NCBI GenBank assembly: GCA_963210315.1
Contig: OY723281.1
Location: 2,232,001-2,296,000 of the forward strand
DNA length: 64,000 bases
Direction of reading: 5' to 3'
From: Rhynchopus euleeides
Taxonomy: Eukaryota > Euglenozoa > Diplonemea > Diplonemida > Diplonemidae
Position numbers and translations under genes: made by a program. Below the pieces are notes generated by a model, which was not told where the DNA came from, searched no databases, and saw only the letters and a program-made list of their open reading frames with translations. This document shows, one piece after another, positions 1 through 8,763 of this stretch (position 1 is the first letter of the stretch; the number at the start of each line of letters is the position of its first letter).

Positions 1-65
1 CGAACGTCTTCACAGAGAACAGAACTTCAGTCTCTGTGTGTGCTGTGTCTTCCGTTTCACCCTGA
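1..65 (+). pseudogene. 3' tail of a WD40 gene (type b), cut by window edge
   Basis: The first 65 bases are identical to 3554-3618, the last 21 codons and stop of the type-b WD40 copy at 2448-3618. They are therefore the end of a further, upstream copy in the same tandem array. Only the tail after the last blade is visible, ending SVSVCAVSSVSP and TGA at 63-65. Whether the missing part is intact cannot be told; the other two type-b copies in the window are damaged, so a pseudogene is the safer label. Confidence 0.6.
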
Positions 66-116
66 GTGCAGTGTGTCGTCACCCTGTCCCCTGCCGATGC
101 GTTTGCAGGCAGCTGT

Positions 117-150
117 GCGTTTGCATCTGAGATGCGAAGGGGGCAAATGC
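117..150 (+). promoter_or_regulatory. conserved 3' hairpin downstream of type-b gene
   Basis: About 52 bases after the stop, GCGTTTGC and GCAAATGC pair around a GAGATG-containing loop. The type-a genes have a related hairpin at about the same distance after their stops (2202-2239, 5755-5792). The shared element in otherwise diverged 3' sequence suggests a 3'-end processing or RNA stability signal. This is inference from position and pairing only. Confidence 0.35.
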
Positions 151-497
151 ATGAAGGCAGCAACACCCCCTCCCCTCTTGCACGTTCAGTGTGTGTGTAT
201 ATTCCCAGACAAGGCATGCACACACAGCACCAGCGCCAAGACTGCCGGGCAAACGAACCTCATCAGCATCGAAGCATGTGTCAGCCGGAGGGTTGCTGCC
301 ACCGCACCCCTCGCCCTCGCCCCTCCCCCATCCTTCAGGTCGTCGCCCACCTGGTTGTTGCACAGTAGCGGCCGTGCATCGTTGCCTTCCACCACCTCGC
401 GTCTGGGTGGGCCACTTTGGGTCACGCTGCCTTTGCCACCCATCCCCACCCCAAAGGCACAGACACACCACCACCCACACAGCCTCCTCCCGTCACC

Positions 498-2150
498 ATG
501 TCTGCGAGGGGCGGGAAGAAGGGGAGGTGCGTGACGCCCCCCGCAGCGGAGCCGGGCACTCCCCCACAGAGCGCGTCGAAGCGGCGTCGCGTCACGGCCT
601 GCCCGGTGCAATCGCCTGCGACCCCGGGTGCTGTGGGTGGGTCCCTGGAGGGGGGCATCGCGGCGGAGGGGGGCCCAGTCGTGGAGAAGGTGCTCGCCAC
701 CAACCCCACAGAGCCCGCAGGTGTCGAACCCAGCAGCAAGAGTATGGCAGCACCAATGCAAGGAACATGTTTCGTGTGTGTTTCCGTGTGGGGAAGCGTC
801 AACCTGACAGTGCAATTGGAGTGTCATCAGAACTGTTGTGGCTGGGAAGGAGAGGTTGCCTTCTGATAGTTCTTCCGCAGCCCAACTGTGTGGGGACTTG
901 TTCTGTGATGTTGTGTGCAAGCTTGCGACCCGACAACCATCTCGACACCTCACCTCCTCCCAACCACCCCCACCACAGGGATGGACGGCCCCACCGTGGA
1001 TGTGACTGTACGTCACACGGGGACGGGACACAGCTGTGTCGTCGGTGTTCCGGAAGGCGGGACCGTGGTCGGGCTGAAGGCGGATGCGCTCAACGAGATG
1101 TTCCCGGGTTCTATCAACCCAGTCCGTGAGGCTGAAAACGTCGCAGCACACATCGAAGGGTGTGAGGAGGAGCTGGACGATGCGCAGCGCGTTGCCGACA
1201 CGGGTCTGGAGGACGGGGGTGCTGTCCAGCTCGTCCCACGCTGGCCCATCGTCAAGGCTCCCGCAGTCTACTCATCGACGCATGACGACGATGACGGTGA
1301 CGAGGAAGTGTACAGCATCACACTGTCGAGGTGTGGGACGCTGTGTGCTGTGGGTTACTCCGACAACGGACACATCACTGTGTTTGACACCACCACCGCT
1401 GCTGTGGTGGCGGAATTAACACACGGCAACAAGACTATTTCTCACACAGCGTTCTCTGTCTGTGGGACGTGGTTGGCAACGTGCTCTTATGACGGCACCA
1501 TCTGCGTGTGGCTGACTTCAACTTGGGAGGAGGTGTGCATGCTGCACCACAACAACAGACAGGTGTACAGTGCAGCGTGGACACACTGCGGACGTCTGGT
1601 GTCCGGAGACAAATCAGGCATAGTGCGTGTGTGGGACTTGAAGGGCACACCGAGCGCCACAGTGCTGGAGGGTCGCAGCAGGGCTGTTTTCAGCATTTCT
1701 GTGTCGGGCACGAGGATCTTCAGCGGGTCAGTTGACAAGAGCATCCGTGTGTGGGACAGCAGCACCCTCACACACACACACACCCCGGATGAGCATGCTG
1801 ATTTGGTGGTGGACGTCACCCTGACTCAGGACGAGCAGCACCTGGTGTCGTGCTCTCACGACAAGTCACTCAAGGTGTGGTGCACCACCTCCCTCAGCTG
1901 CCTGCGTACTGTGCGACTGGTGGACGACTATCCCTTCTCACTTGCTGTGTCACAACCAGGTGATGTTGTTGCAGTGAGTTGTGACGGCATCACCACCAGG
2001 CTGTACCGCCTCAGCACAGGTCAGTGTCTGGGGAAGGTGGACTCAGAGGGTCATGGTGTTGCACTCAGCCTCTGCGGGAGGTGGGTCTTCACACCAACGA
2101 ACAACAACACTTCTGTCTCTGTGTGTGCTGTGTCTTCCGTTTCACCCTGA
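498..2150 (+). CDS. ubiquitin-like/WD40-repeat protein, two exons (type a, copy 1)
   Basis: The proposed model is exon 1 at 498-720, intron 721-978 and exon 2 at 979-2150, giving 464 residues. ATG 498 has a good context (CACCATG). The donor CAG|GTGTCG leaves a phase-1 codon, and the acceptor CCACCACAG|GG ATG, preceded by a C-rich tract, restores the frame. Residues 1-74 are Pro/Ser-rich and basic, with KRRRV at 28-32 as a possible nuclear signal. Residues about 76-163 resemble a ubiquitin-like fold ending LEDGGAVQLVPR. From about 180 onward there are WD40 blades, seen as VFDTTTAAVV, ICVWLTSTWE, VRVWDLKG, IRVWDSST, LKVWCTTS and LYRLSTGQC, so six or seven blades, enough for one propeller. WD40 proteins are scaffolds; no partner or pathway can be named. 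An alternative is an unspliced start at ATG 981. An identical gene lies 3553 bp downstream. Confidence 0.7.
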
Positions 2151-2201
2151 GGGCAGTGCCTGTTTCCTGTCCCCTGCCTTGTGTTCCCGTCCCTTCCGAA
2201 C

Positions 2202-2239
2202 CGTTTGCATTTGTCCCTGAGATGAGAAGAGGGCAAACG
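2202..2239 (+). promoter_or_regulatory. conserved 3' hairpin downstream of type-a gene
   Basis: CGTTTGC (2202-2208) pairs with GCAAACG (2233-2239), and an inner CCCT can pair with AGGG. It lies 51 bases after the stop of the type-a gene. It matches the hairpin at 117-150 in position and in its GAGATG core, although the surrounding sequence differs. A role in 3'-end formation is possible but unproven. Confidence 0.4.
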
Positions 2240-2447
2240 ATCTCTACCTGCAGCTTGCTCCACACCCCCCTCTTCCCCCTCCACTGACCCCTCCCCTTTG
2301 GAGCGATGGTGCTTCTTCCCGACAGCCTACCGCCGATTTTAACGGCAGCCCAACTGTGTGGGACTCGTTCTGTGATGTTGTGTGCAAGCTTGCGACCCGA
2401 CAACCATCTCGACACCTCACGTCCTCCCAACCACCCCCACCACAGGG

Positions 2448-3618
2448 ATGGACGGCCCCACCGTGGATGTGACTGTGCGTCACAGCGGGACCGGTGACAG
2501 CTGTGTCGTCGGTGTTCCGGAAGGCGGGACCGTGGTCGGGCTGAAGGCGGATGCGCTCAACGAGATGTTCCCGGGTTCTATCAACCCAGTCCGTGAGGCT
2601 GAAAACGTCGCAGCACACATCGAAGGGTGTGAGGAGGAGCTGGACGATGCACAGCGCGTTGCCGACACGGGTCTGGAGGACGGGGGTGCTGTCCAGCTCG
2701 TCCCACGCTGGCCTATCGTCAAGGCTCCCGCAGTCTACTCATCGACCCATGGCGACAGTATAAACTGCATCACACTGTCGAGGTGTGGGACGCTGTGTGC
2801 TGTCGGTTACTACAACGGACACATCACTGTGTTTGACACCACCACCGCTGCTGTGGTGGCGGACTTAACACACGGCGTCGAGACTATCTTTCACACAGCG
2901 TTCTCTGTCTGTGGGACGTGGTTGGCAACGTGCTCTTATGACGGCACCATCTGCGTGTGGCTGACTTCAACTTGGGAGGAGGTGTGCATGCTGCACCACA
3001 ACAACATCAGCGTGTCCAGTGCAGCGTGGACACACTGCGGACGTCTGGTGTCCGGAGACGAATGAGGCAAAGTGCGTGTGTGGGACTTGAAGGGCACACC
3101 GAGCGCCACAGTGCTGGAGGGTCACAGCAAGGTTGTTATCAGCATTGCTGTGTCGGGCACGAGGATCTTCAGCGGGTCAGGTGACCAGAGCATCCGTGTG
3201 TGGGACATCAGCACCCACACACACACACCCACACACACACACCCTGGATGGCTTCACTCAGGGGGTATCTTGCATCGCCCTGACTCAGGACGAGCAGCAC
3301 CTGTTGTCGTGCTCTGACGACCAGTCACTCAAGGTGTGGTGCACAACCTCCCTCACCCTGCGTACTGTGCAACTGGACAACTATGCCTACTCACTTGCTG
3401 TGTCACAGACAGGTGATGTTGTTGCAGTGAAAAGCTTCTGGTCCAGCTCCACCACACTGTACCGCCTCAGCACAGGTGAGTGTCTGGGGAAGGTGGACTC
3501 AGAGGGTATTAGTGTTGCACTCAGCCTCTGCGGGAGGTGGTTCTTCACACCAACGAACGTCTTCACAGAGAACAGAACTTCAGTCTCTGTGTGTGCTGTG
3601 TCTTCCGTTTCACCCTGA
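2448..3618 (+). pseudogene. WD40 paralogue (type b, copy 1), decayed
   Basis: This copy aligns with exon 2 of the type-a gene from MDGPTVDVTV to SVSP. The upstream sequence matches the type-a intron from CAGCCCAACTGTG onward, but no counterpart of exon 1 is present, so the copy lacks the normal first exon and promoter. A TGA at 3063-3065 replaces the TCA serine codon of the LVSGDKSG blade. A second lesion is a frame change in the CA-rich microsatellite at about 3214-3241, after which the original protein resumes in another frame. Blade motifs VFDTTTAAVV, ICVWLTS, VRVWDLKG, IRVWDIS and LKVWCTT remain readable. A short spliced product cannot be excluded, but two lesions plus the missing exon favour a pseudogene. 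Confidence 0.75.
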
Positions 3619-3669
3619 GTGCAGTGTGTCGTCACCCTGTCCCCTGCCGATGCGTTTGCAGGCAGCTGT

Positions 3670-3703
3670 GCGTTTGCATCTGAGATGCGAAGGGGGCAAA
3701 TGC
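3670..3703 (+). promoter_or_regulatory. second copy of the type-b 3' hairpin
   Basis: It is identical to 117-150 and sits 52 bases after the stop at 3618, as part of the 3553-bp duplication. Confidence 0.35.
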
Positions 3704-4050
3704 ATGAAGGCAGCAACACCCCCTCCCCTCTTGCACGTTCAGTGTGTGTGTATATTCCCAGACAAGGCATGCACACACAGCACCAGCGCCAAGACTGCCG
3801 GGCAAACGAACCTCATCAGCATCGAAGCATGTGTCAGCCGGAGGGTTGCTGCCACCGCACCCCTCGCCCTCGCCCCTCCCCCATCCTTCAGGTCGTCGCC
3901 CACCTGGTTGTTGCACAGTAGCGGCCGTGCATCGTTGCCTTCCACCACCTCGCGTCTGGGTGGGCCACTTTGGGTCACGCTGCCTTTGCCACCCATCCCC
4001 ACCCCAAAGGCACAGACACACCACCACCCACACAGCCTCCTCCCGTCACC

Positions 4051-5703
4051 ATGTCTGCGAGGGGCGGGAAGAAGGGGAGGTGCGTGACGCCCCCCGCAGC
4101 GGAGCCGGGCACTCCCCCACAGAGCGCGTCGAAGCGGCGTCGCGTCACGGCCTGCCCGGTGCAATCGCCTGCGACCCCGGGTGCTGTGGGTGGGTCCCTG
4201 GAGGGGGGCATCGCGGCGGAGGGGGGCCCAGTCGTGGAGAAGGTGCTCGCCACCAACCCCACAGAGCCCGCAGGTGTCGAACCCAGCAGCAAGAGTATGG
4301 CAGCACCAATGCAAGGAACATGTTTCGTGTGTGTTTCCGTGTGGGGAAGCGTCAACCTGACAGTGCAATTGGAGTGTCATCAGAACTGTTGTGGCTGGGA
4401 AGGAGAGGTTGCCTTCTGATAGTTCTTCCGCAGCCCAACTGTGTGGGGACTTGTTCTGTGATGTTGTGTGCAAGCTTGCGACCCGACAACCATCTCGACA
4501 CCTCACCTCCTCCCAACCACCCCCACCACAGGGATGGACGGCCCCACCGTGGATGTGACTGTACGTCACACGGGGACGGGACACAGCTGTGTCGTCGGTG
4601 TTCCGGAAGGCGGGACCGTGGTCGGGCTGAAGGCGGATGCGCTCAACGAGATGTTCCCGGGTTCTATCAACCCAGTCCGTGAGGCTGAAAACGTCGCAGC
4701 ACACATCGAAGGGTGTGAGGAGGAGCTGGACGATGCGCAGCGCGTTGCCGACACGGGTCTGGAGGACGGGGGTGCTGTCCAGCTCGTCCCACGCTGGCCC
4801 ATCGTCAAGGCTCCCGCAGTCTACTCATCGACGCATGACGACGATGACGGTGACGAGGAAGTGTACAGCATCACACTGTCGAGGTGTGGGACGCTGTGTG
4901 CTGTGGGTTACTCCGACAACGGACACATCACTGTGTTTGACACCACCACCGCTGCTGTGGTGGCGGAATTAACACACGGCAACAAGACTATTTCTCACAC
5001 AGCGTTCTCTGTCTGTGGGACGTGGTTGGCAACGTGCTCTTATGACGGCACCATCTGCGTGTGGCTGACTTCAACTTGGGAGGAGGTGTGCATGCTGCAC
5101 CACAACAACAGACAGGTGTACAGTGCAGCGTGGACACACTGCGGACGTCTGGTGTCCGGAGACAAATCAGGCATAGTGCGTGTGTGGGACTTGAAGGGCA
5201 CACCGAGCGCCACAGTGCTGGAGGGTCGCAGCAGGGCTGTTTTCAGCATTTCTGTGTCGGGCACGAGGATCTTCAGCGGGTCAGTTGACAAGAGCATCCG
5301 TGTGTGGGACAGCAGCACCCTCACACACACACACACCCCGGATGAGCATGCTGATTTGGTGGTGGACGTCACCCTGACTCAGGACGAGCAGCACCTGGTG
5401 TCGTGCTCTCACGACAAGTCACTCAAGGTGTGGTGCACCACCTCCCTCAGCTGCCTGCGTACTGTGCGACTGGTGGACGACTATCCCTTCTCACTTGCTG
5501 TGTCACAACCAGGTGATGTTGTTGCAGTGAGTTGTGACGGCATCACCACCAGGCTGTACCGCCTCAGCACAGGTCAGTGTCTGGGGAAGGTGGACTCAGA
5601 GGGTCATGGTGTTGCACTCAGCCTCTGCGGGAGGTGGGTCTTCACACCAACGAACAACAACACTTCTGTCTCTGTGTGTGCTGTGTCTTCCGTTTCACCC
5701 TGA
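4051..5703 (+). CDS. ubiquitin-like/WD40-repeat protein, two exons (type a, copy 2)
   Basis: This gene is an exact repeat of 498-2150. The exons are inferred at 4051-4273 and 4532-5703 around a 258-bp intron with the same donor and acceptor, and encode the same 464 residues: basic Pro-rich head, ubiquitin-like segment, WD40 propeller. The complete lack of silent differences between the copies means that they are very recent, or are homogenised by gene conversion. Expression cannot be assigned to one copy from sequence alone. The same 3' hairpin follows at 5755-5792. Confidence 0.7.
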
Positions 5704-5754
5704 GGGCAGTGCCTGTTTCCTGTCCCCTGCCTTGTGTTCCCGTCCCTTCCGAAC

Positions 5755-5792
5755 CGTTTGCATTTGTCCCTGAGATGAGAAGAGGGCAAACG
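5755..5792 (+). promoter_or_regulatory. second copy of the type-a 3' hairpin
   Basis: It is identical to 2202-2239 and begins 51 bases after the stop at 5703. Confidence 0.4.
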
Positions 5793-6000
5793 ATCTCTAC
5801 CTGCAGCTTGCTCCACACCCCCCTCTTCCCCCTCCACTGACCCCTCCCCTTTGGAGCGATGGTGCTTCTTCCCGACAGCCTACCGCCGATTTTAACGGCA
5901 GCCCAACTGTGTGGGACTCGTTCTGTGATGTTGTGTGCAAGCTTGCGACCCGACAACCATCTCGACACCTCACGTCCTCCCAACCACCCCCACCACAGGG

Positions 6001-6725
6001 ATGGACGGCCCCACCGTGGATGTGACTGTGCGTCACAGCGGGACCGGTGACAGCTGTGTCGTCGGTGTTCCGGAAGGCGGGACCGTGGTCGGGCTGAAGG
6101 CGGTTGCGCTCAACGAGATGTTCCCGGGTTCTATCAACAACGCAGCCTGTGAGGCTCAATACGTGGCAGCACACATTGAAGGGTGTGAGGAGGAGCTGGA
6201 CGATGCACAGCGTGTTGCCGACACGGGTCTGGAGGACGGGGGTGCTGTCAAGCTCGTCCCACGCTGGCCCATCGTCAAGGCTCCCGCAGTCTACTCATCG
6301 ACCCATGGCGAGCAGGGATACCGCATCACACTGTCGAGGTGTGGGACGCTGTGTGCTGGGGGTGACCGCAAAGGACACATCACTGTGTTTGACACCACCA
6401 CCGCTGCTGTGGTGGCGGACTTAACACACGGTGAGGAGGCGATTACTTGCACAGCGTTCTCTGTCTGTGGGACGTGGTTGGCAACGCGCTCTCGTGACGG
6501 CACCATCTGCGTGTGGCTGACTTCAACTTGGGAGGAGGTGTGCATGCTGCACCACAACAGCACCAGCGTGAGTGATACATATGAGCAGAGCGTGAGTGCA
6601 GCGTGGACACACTGCGGACGTCTGGTGTCCGGAGAACACACAGGCAAAGTCCGTGTGTGGGACTTGAAGGGCACACCGAGCGCCACAGTGCTGGAGGGTC
6701 ACAGGGCTTGTTTCACGTGTCGGCG
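6001..6725 (+). pseudogene. WD40 paralogue (type b, copy 2), 3'-truncated
   Basis: The reading frame starts at MDGPTVDVTVRHSG and follows the type-a/type-b family through the ubiquitin-like segment and the first blades (VFDTTTAAVV, ICVWLTSTWE, VRVWDLKG). Homology stops near 6707-6725, just after SATVLEGH, so the last three or so blades are missing. Beyond that point the frame reads unrelated Arg/Cys-rich sequence to a stop at 6870, while a different frame opens into a Gln-rich protein. This copy has diverged more from the others and has an insertion near VSDTYEQSVSAAW. Like copy 1 it lacks exon 1. It could be a pseudogene or the front of a chimeric gene. Confidence 0.65.
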
Positions 6726-6728
6726 AGC

Positions 6729-7550
6729 ATGCAAAATGAGAAGGCACTCCGTGACCAACTGGGGATGCAGGAGCAACATATGCAGATCCAGGAGGGCCTA
6801 CACGAACAACAGAATCAGGATAAGGCCATGTTGGTTAAGCAGGTGCAGCACCAGCTGCGCCAAGGCATGACCATGGCGAAAGAAATGGCGCGGCAGAAGG
6901 ATTTCATCGTGCAACAAAACAACTTGGTATTGTCCCTGCAGTCAGCGTTGGAGGTGTCTGAGAACACGCAGCTGCAAATACAGTCGCAGGACGCCCCAGC
7001 ACGGGTGCAAGGGACGGACCAACCCCGTTTGTTGCAACCGAAGCCTGAGCAAGGGCAATTAGTTGTTCATACGGCCCAGAAGAAGAGGGACCGAGACGAA
7101 GTGAGTGGCAGTGACGAAACGAGTGAAGAGTCGAAGGACCTGTTTGAAAGCCAACCGCAACTTGATACAGTGGCTGCGACTTCTTCAGCCCTTGTAGTCG
7201 TTCTCCCGGAGGATCGGGTGACGCCAAAGCCCAAGGGGCCGCAATCAAAGAGGCAGCGTGCAGAACCTGCCTCGGTAGTGAGCGGCTCTCAGATACAGGC
7301 GTCAGCCACGGAACCTGCTGTGGAACTTCCCTTGTTGTTGGGTGCCCCTCCGGCACAGATATCGCCCTCGGTGCCTGCCTCCCCTGATATTTTTCTGTCT
7401 CAGACGGGTGGTGAAGGGGTGGATGGTGAGCGGGAGACGGGGACACCAGGGAAATCAGAGACGGACAGAACGGAGGTCTCACAATCGCAGCCAGGGGAGC
7501 CTGGTAATGGACGCAAACCCGGACGGGTTTGCGGGTATACGAATGTGTGA
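6729..7550 (+). CDS. hypothetical Gln-rich coiled-coil protein
   Basis: This is a 273-residue frame from ATG 6729 to TGA 7550; the same frame is open upstream to 6603. The first 80 residues are a Gln/Met-rich helix with heptad character (MQEQHMQIQEGLHEQQNQ, then RQKDFIVQQNNLVLSLQSAL). The rest is acidic and Ser/Pro-rich, probably disordered, with two basic clusters (KKRDRDE and SKRQRAE) that could be nuclear signals. I do not recognise a family. Immediately after the stop lies GAG|GTGAGT, a strong donor match, so the annotated end may be only one isoform. The frame begins right where the WD40 paralogue breaks off, so it may be the 3' part of another gene joined there. Function is unknown. Confidence 0.45.
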   Translation: MQNEKALRDQLGMQEQHMQIQEGLHEQQNQDKAMLVKQVQHQLRQGMTMAKEMARQKDFIVQQNNLVLSLQSALEVSENTQLQIQSQDAPARVQGTDQPRLLQPKPEQGQLVVHTAQKKRDRDEVSGSDETSEESKDLFESQPQLDTVAATSSALVVVLPEDRVTPKPKGPQSKRQRAEPASVVSGSQIQASATEPAVELPLLLGAPPAQISPSVPASPDIFLSQTGGEGVDGERETGTPGKSETDRTEVSQSQPGEPGNGRKPGRVCGYTNV

Positions 7551-8035
7551 GGTGAGTGTGTATGCTGACGGACGTGACGGAACGTGATGAATATTTTGTT
7601 TTCTAAAACGAATTTCCCCCCCCCCCCCCCTCCCCCCGGAACCTGAGAATGTGACCGCCTACCCAATGGTGTTTACACAAAGGAGTTCAGCGTGTTAAAC
7701 CCCATTCTCTGTTCCCAAGGCAGAGCGGCGATGTGTACCCAGAGTGTACGTACGTGCACATGGCTCTGCAGATACGCTGAGTGGTGAGGGGCATGCCTGT
7801 TTTCCCTTTTGTTTCCATTATCTTGTCTTCAGAACGAACACACGAATGAAACAAAAACCATAACAGAACGCCCCCACCCCTGATGTATGTTTTTTCTCAA
7901 CCATTTCCCCCCCCCCCCCCCTCCCCCAACCCCCGTTTTTGCTATGTCTTTTGATATGGTTCTTTCCCCCTTTCCCCCCCCCCCCCACCCGACAAGCGAA
8001 TCAGCAGTGTATCTGTACACAGAAATAAACCAATA
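7551..8035. other. non-coding spacer with poly-C tracts
   Basis: No convincing gene is seen. Three cytosine runs of roughly 12-20 bases lie near 7617-7637, 7907-7923 and 7974-7986. They would be G-runs on the other strand and could hamper sequencing. An AATAAA-like signal (GAAATAAACC) occurs near 8021-8030 and could serve a transcript from the left. Confidence 0.5.
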
Positions 8036-8213
8036 GGGGGTCTTCGCTCCGGGTCAATTTGGGTCAACTTGGGTCAATTTGGGTCACCCTGGGGTTTTTC
8101 ACCTTAGGAAAATGGGGGGCTTCGCTCCGGGTCAATCTGGGTCAGCTTGGGTCAGTGACCCGGAGCGAAGCCCCCCCTTAGGTGACCAAAAATAGGTGAA
8201 AATTTTTGCCTAT
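8036..8213 (+). repeat. direct repeat 'A' with internal palindrome, copy 1
   Basis: About 175 bp, almost exactly repeated at 8424-8591. It holds tandem GGGTCAAYTT decamers and a 21-bp inverted repeat whose arms are 8114-8134 and 8156-8176 (GGGGGGCTTCGCTCCGGGTCA and its complement). It ends in GGTGAAAATTTTT. Together with the block at 8213-8407 it forms an A-B-A order that resembles terminal-repeat debris of a YR retroelement. Confidence 0.6.
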
Positions 8214-8407
8214 TTTCCCTTGTGTCAAACTTGGAGTCTGACCCAAAAATCGGAATCTGTGACCCATGGTTTATATGGGCAAACCTGAAAATTTCCGACT
8301 TTTTCCTCAATTTTTCCCACTTCCTGGCCATACCTTTCCCGACCCAAAATCAAACAAATGCAGCGGAAAATGGCCAAAAATAGGCCAAAAAACCCCAAAT
8401 TTTTTCC
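8213..8407 (+). repeat. 190-bp 'B' block, copy 1
   Basis: It starts TTTTCCCTTGTGTC and ends in CCCCAAATTTTTT, so T-runs bound it on both sides. A nearly identical block sits at 18325-18515, wedged between two YR retroelements. No coding potential is seen. It is probably a non-coding terminal segment of a YR element. Confidence 0.6.
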
Positions 8408-8423
8408 TATGGGAACGAACATG

Positions 8424-8591
8424 GGGGTCTTCGCTCCGGGTCAATTTGGGTCAACTTGGGTCAATTTGGGTCACCCTGGGGTTTTTCACCTTAGGAAAAT
8501 GGGGGGCTTCGCTCCGGGTCAATCTGGGTCAGCTTGGGTCAGTGACCCGGAGCGAAGCCCCCCTTAGGTGACCAAAAATAGGTGAAAATTT
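8424..8591 (+). repeat. direct repeat 'A' with internal palindrome, copy 2
   Basis: It repeats 8036-8213, including the 21-bp inverted repeat (8501-8521 with 8543-8563), and ends in GGTGAAAA followed by a T-run. The YR retroelement at 8598 begins in that T-run. Confidence 0.6.
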
Positions 8592-8597
8592 TTTTTT

Positions 8598-8747
8598 CTT
8601 CCAACAAGGTACTTGTCAGGCGGAAATGCAGCGATAGGGGAAGTGCTAGGTGCTTGCCGTCACACACAGTCTTATGCGCCTGCCAATCACACACCAACAC
8701 TTCCGCAGGCAAAATTTTCTGTGTGTGTCGTGCGATCAACGAAAAAC
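8598..8747 (+). repeat. element 1 terminal repeat A1
   Basis: This 150-bp sequence recurs as A2 at 12846-12995. Its last 18 bases (GTGCGATCAACGAAAAAC) are also the first 18 bases of the B repeat, so A and B overlap, as expected for split direct repeats. Confidence 0.85.
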
Positions 8748-8763
8748 CACACACAATCCGAAA

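Larger units (their letters stand above)
1..6102 (+). repeat. 3553-bp tandem duplication carrying WD40 genes
   Basis: Bases 1 to about 2549 recur from 3554 to about 6102 with no difference that I could see. The identity covers the type-b tail, the intergenic spacer, the whole two-exon type-a gene, the next spacer and the first 100 bases of the following type-b gene. It stops abruptly at 6103, where a GAT codon becomes GTT and the copies then drift apart over the rest of the type-b gene. The left edge lies outside the window. Perfect identity over 2.5 kb points to a recent duplication, to gene conversion, or to an assembly artefact. Confidence 0.85.

Noticed and set aside
186-1151. Minus-strand 321-codon ORF opposite the WD40 gene
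   Set aside because: It lies opposite the exons and intron of a gene with clear domains and shows no domain itself; it is a shadow frame in GC-rich DNA.
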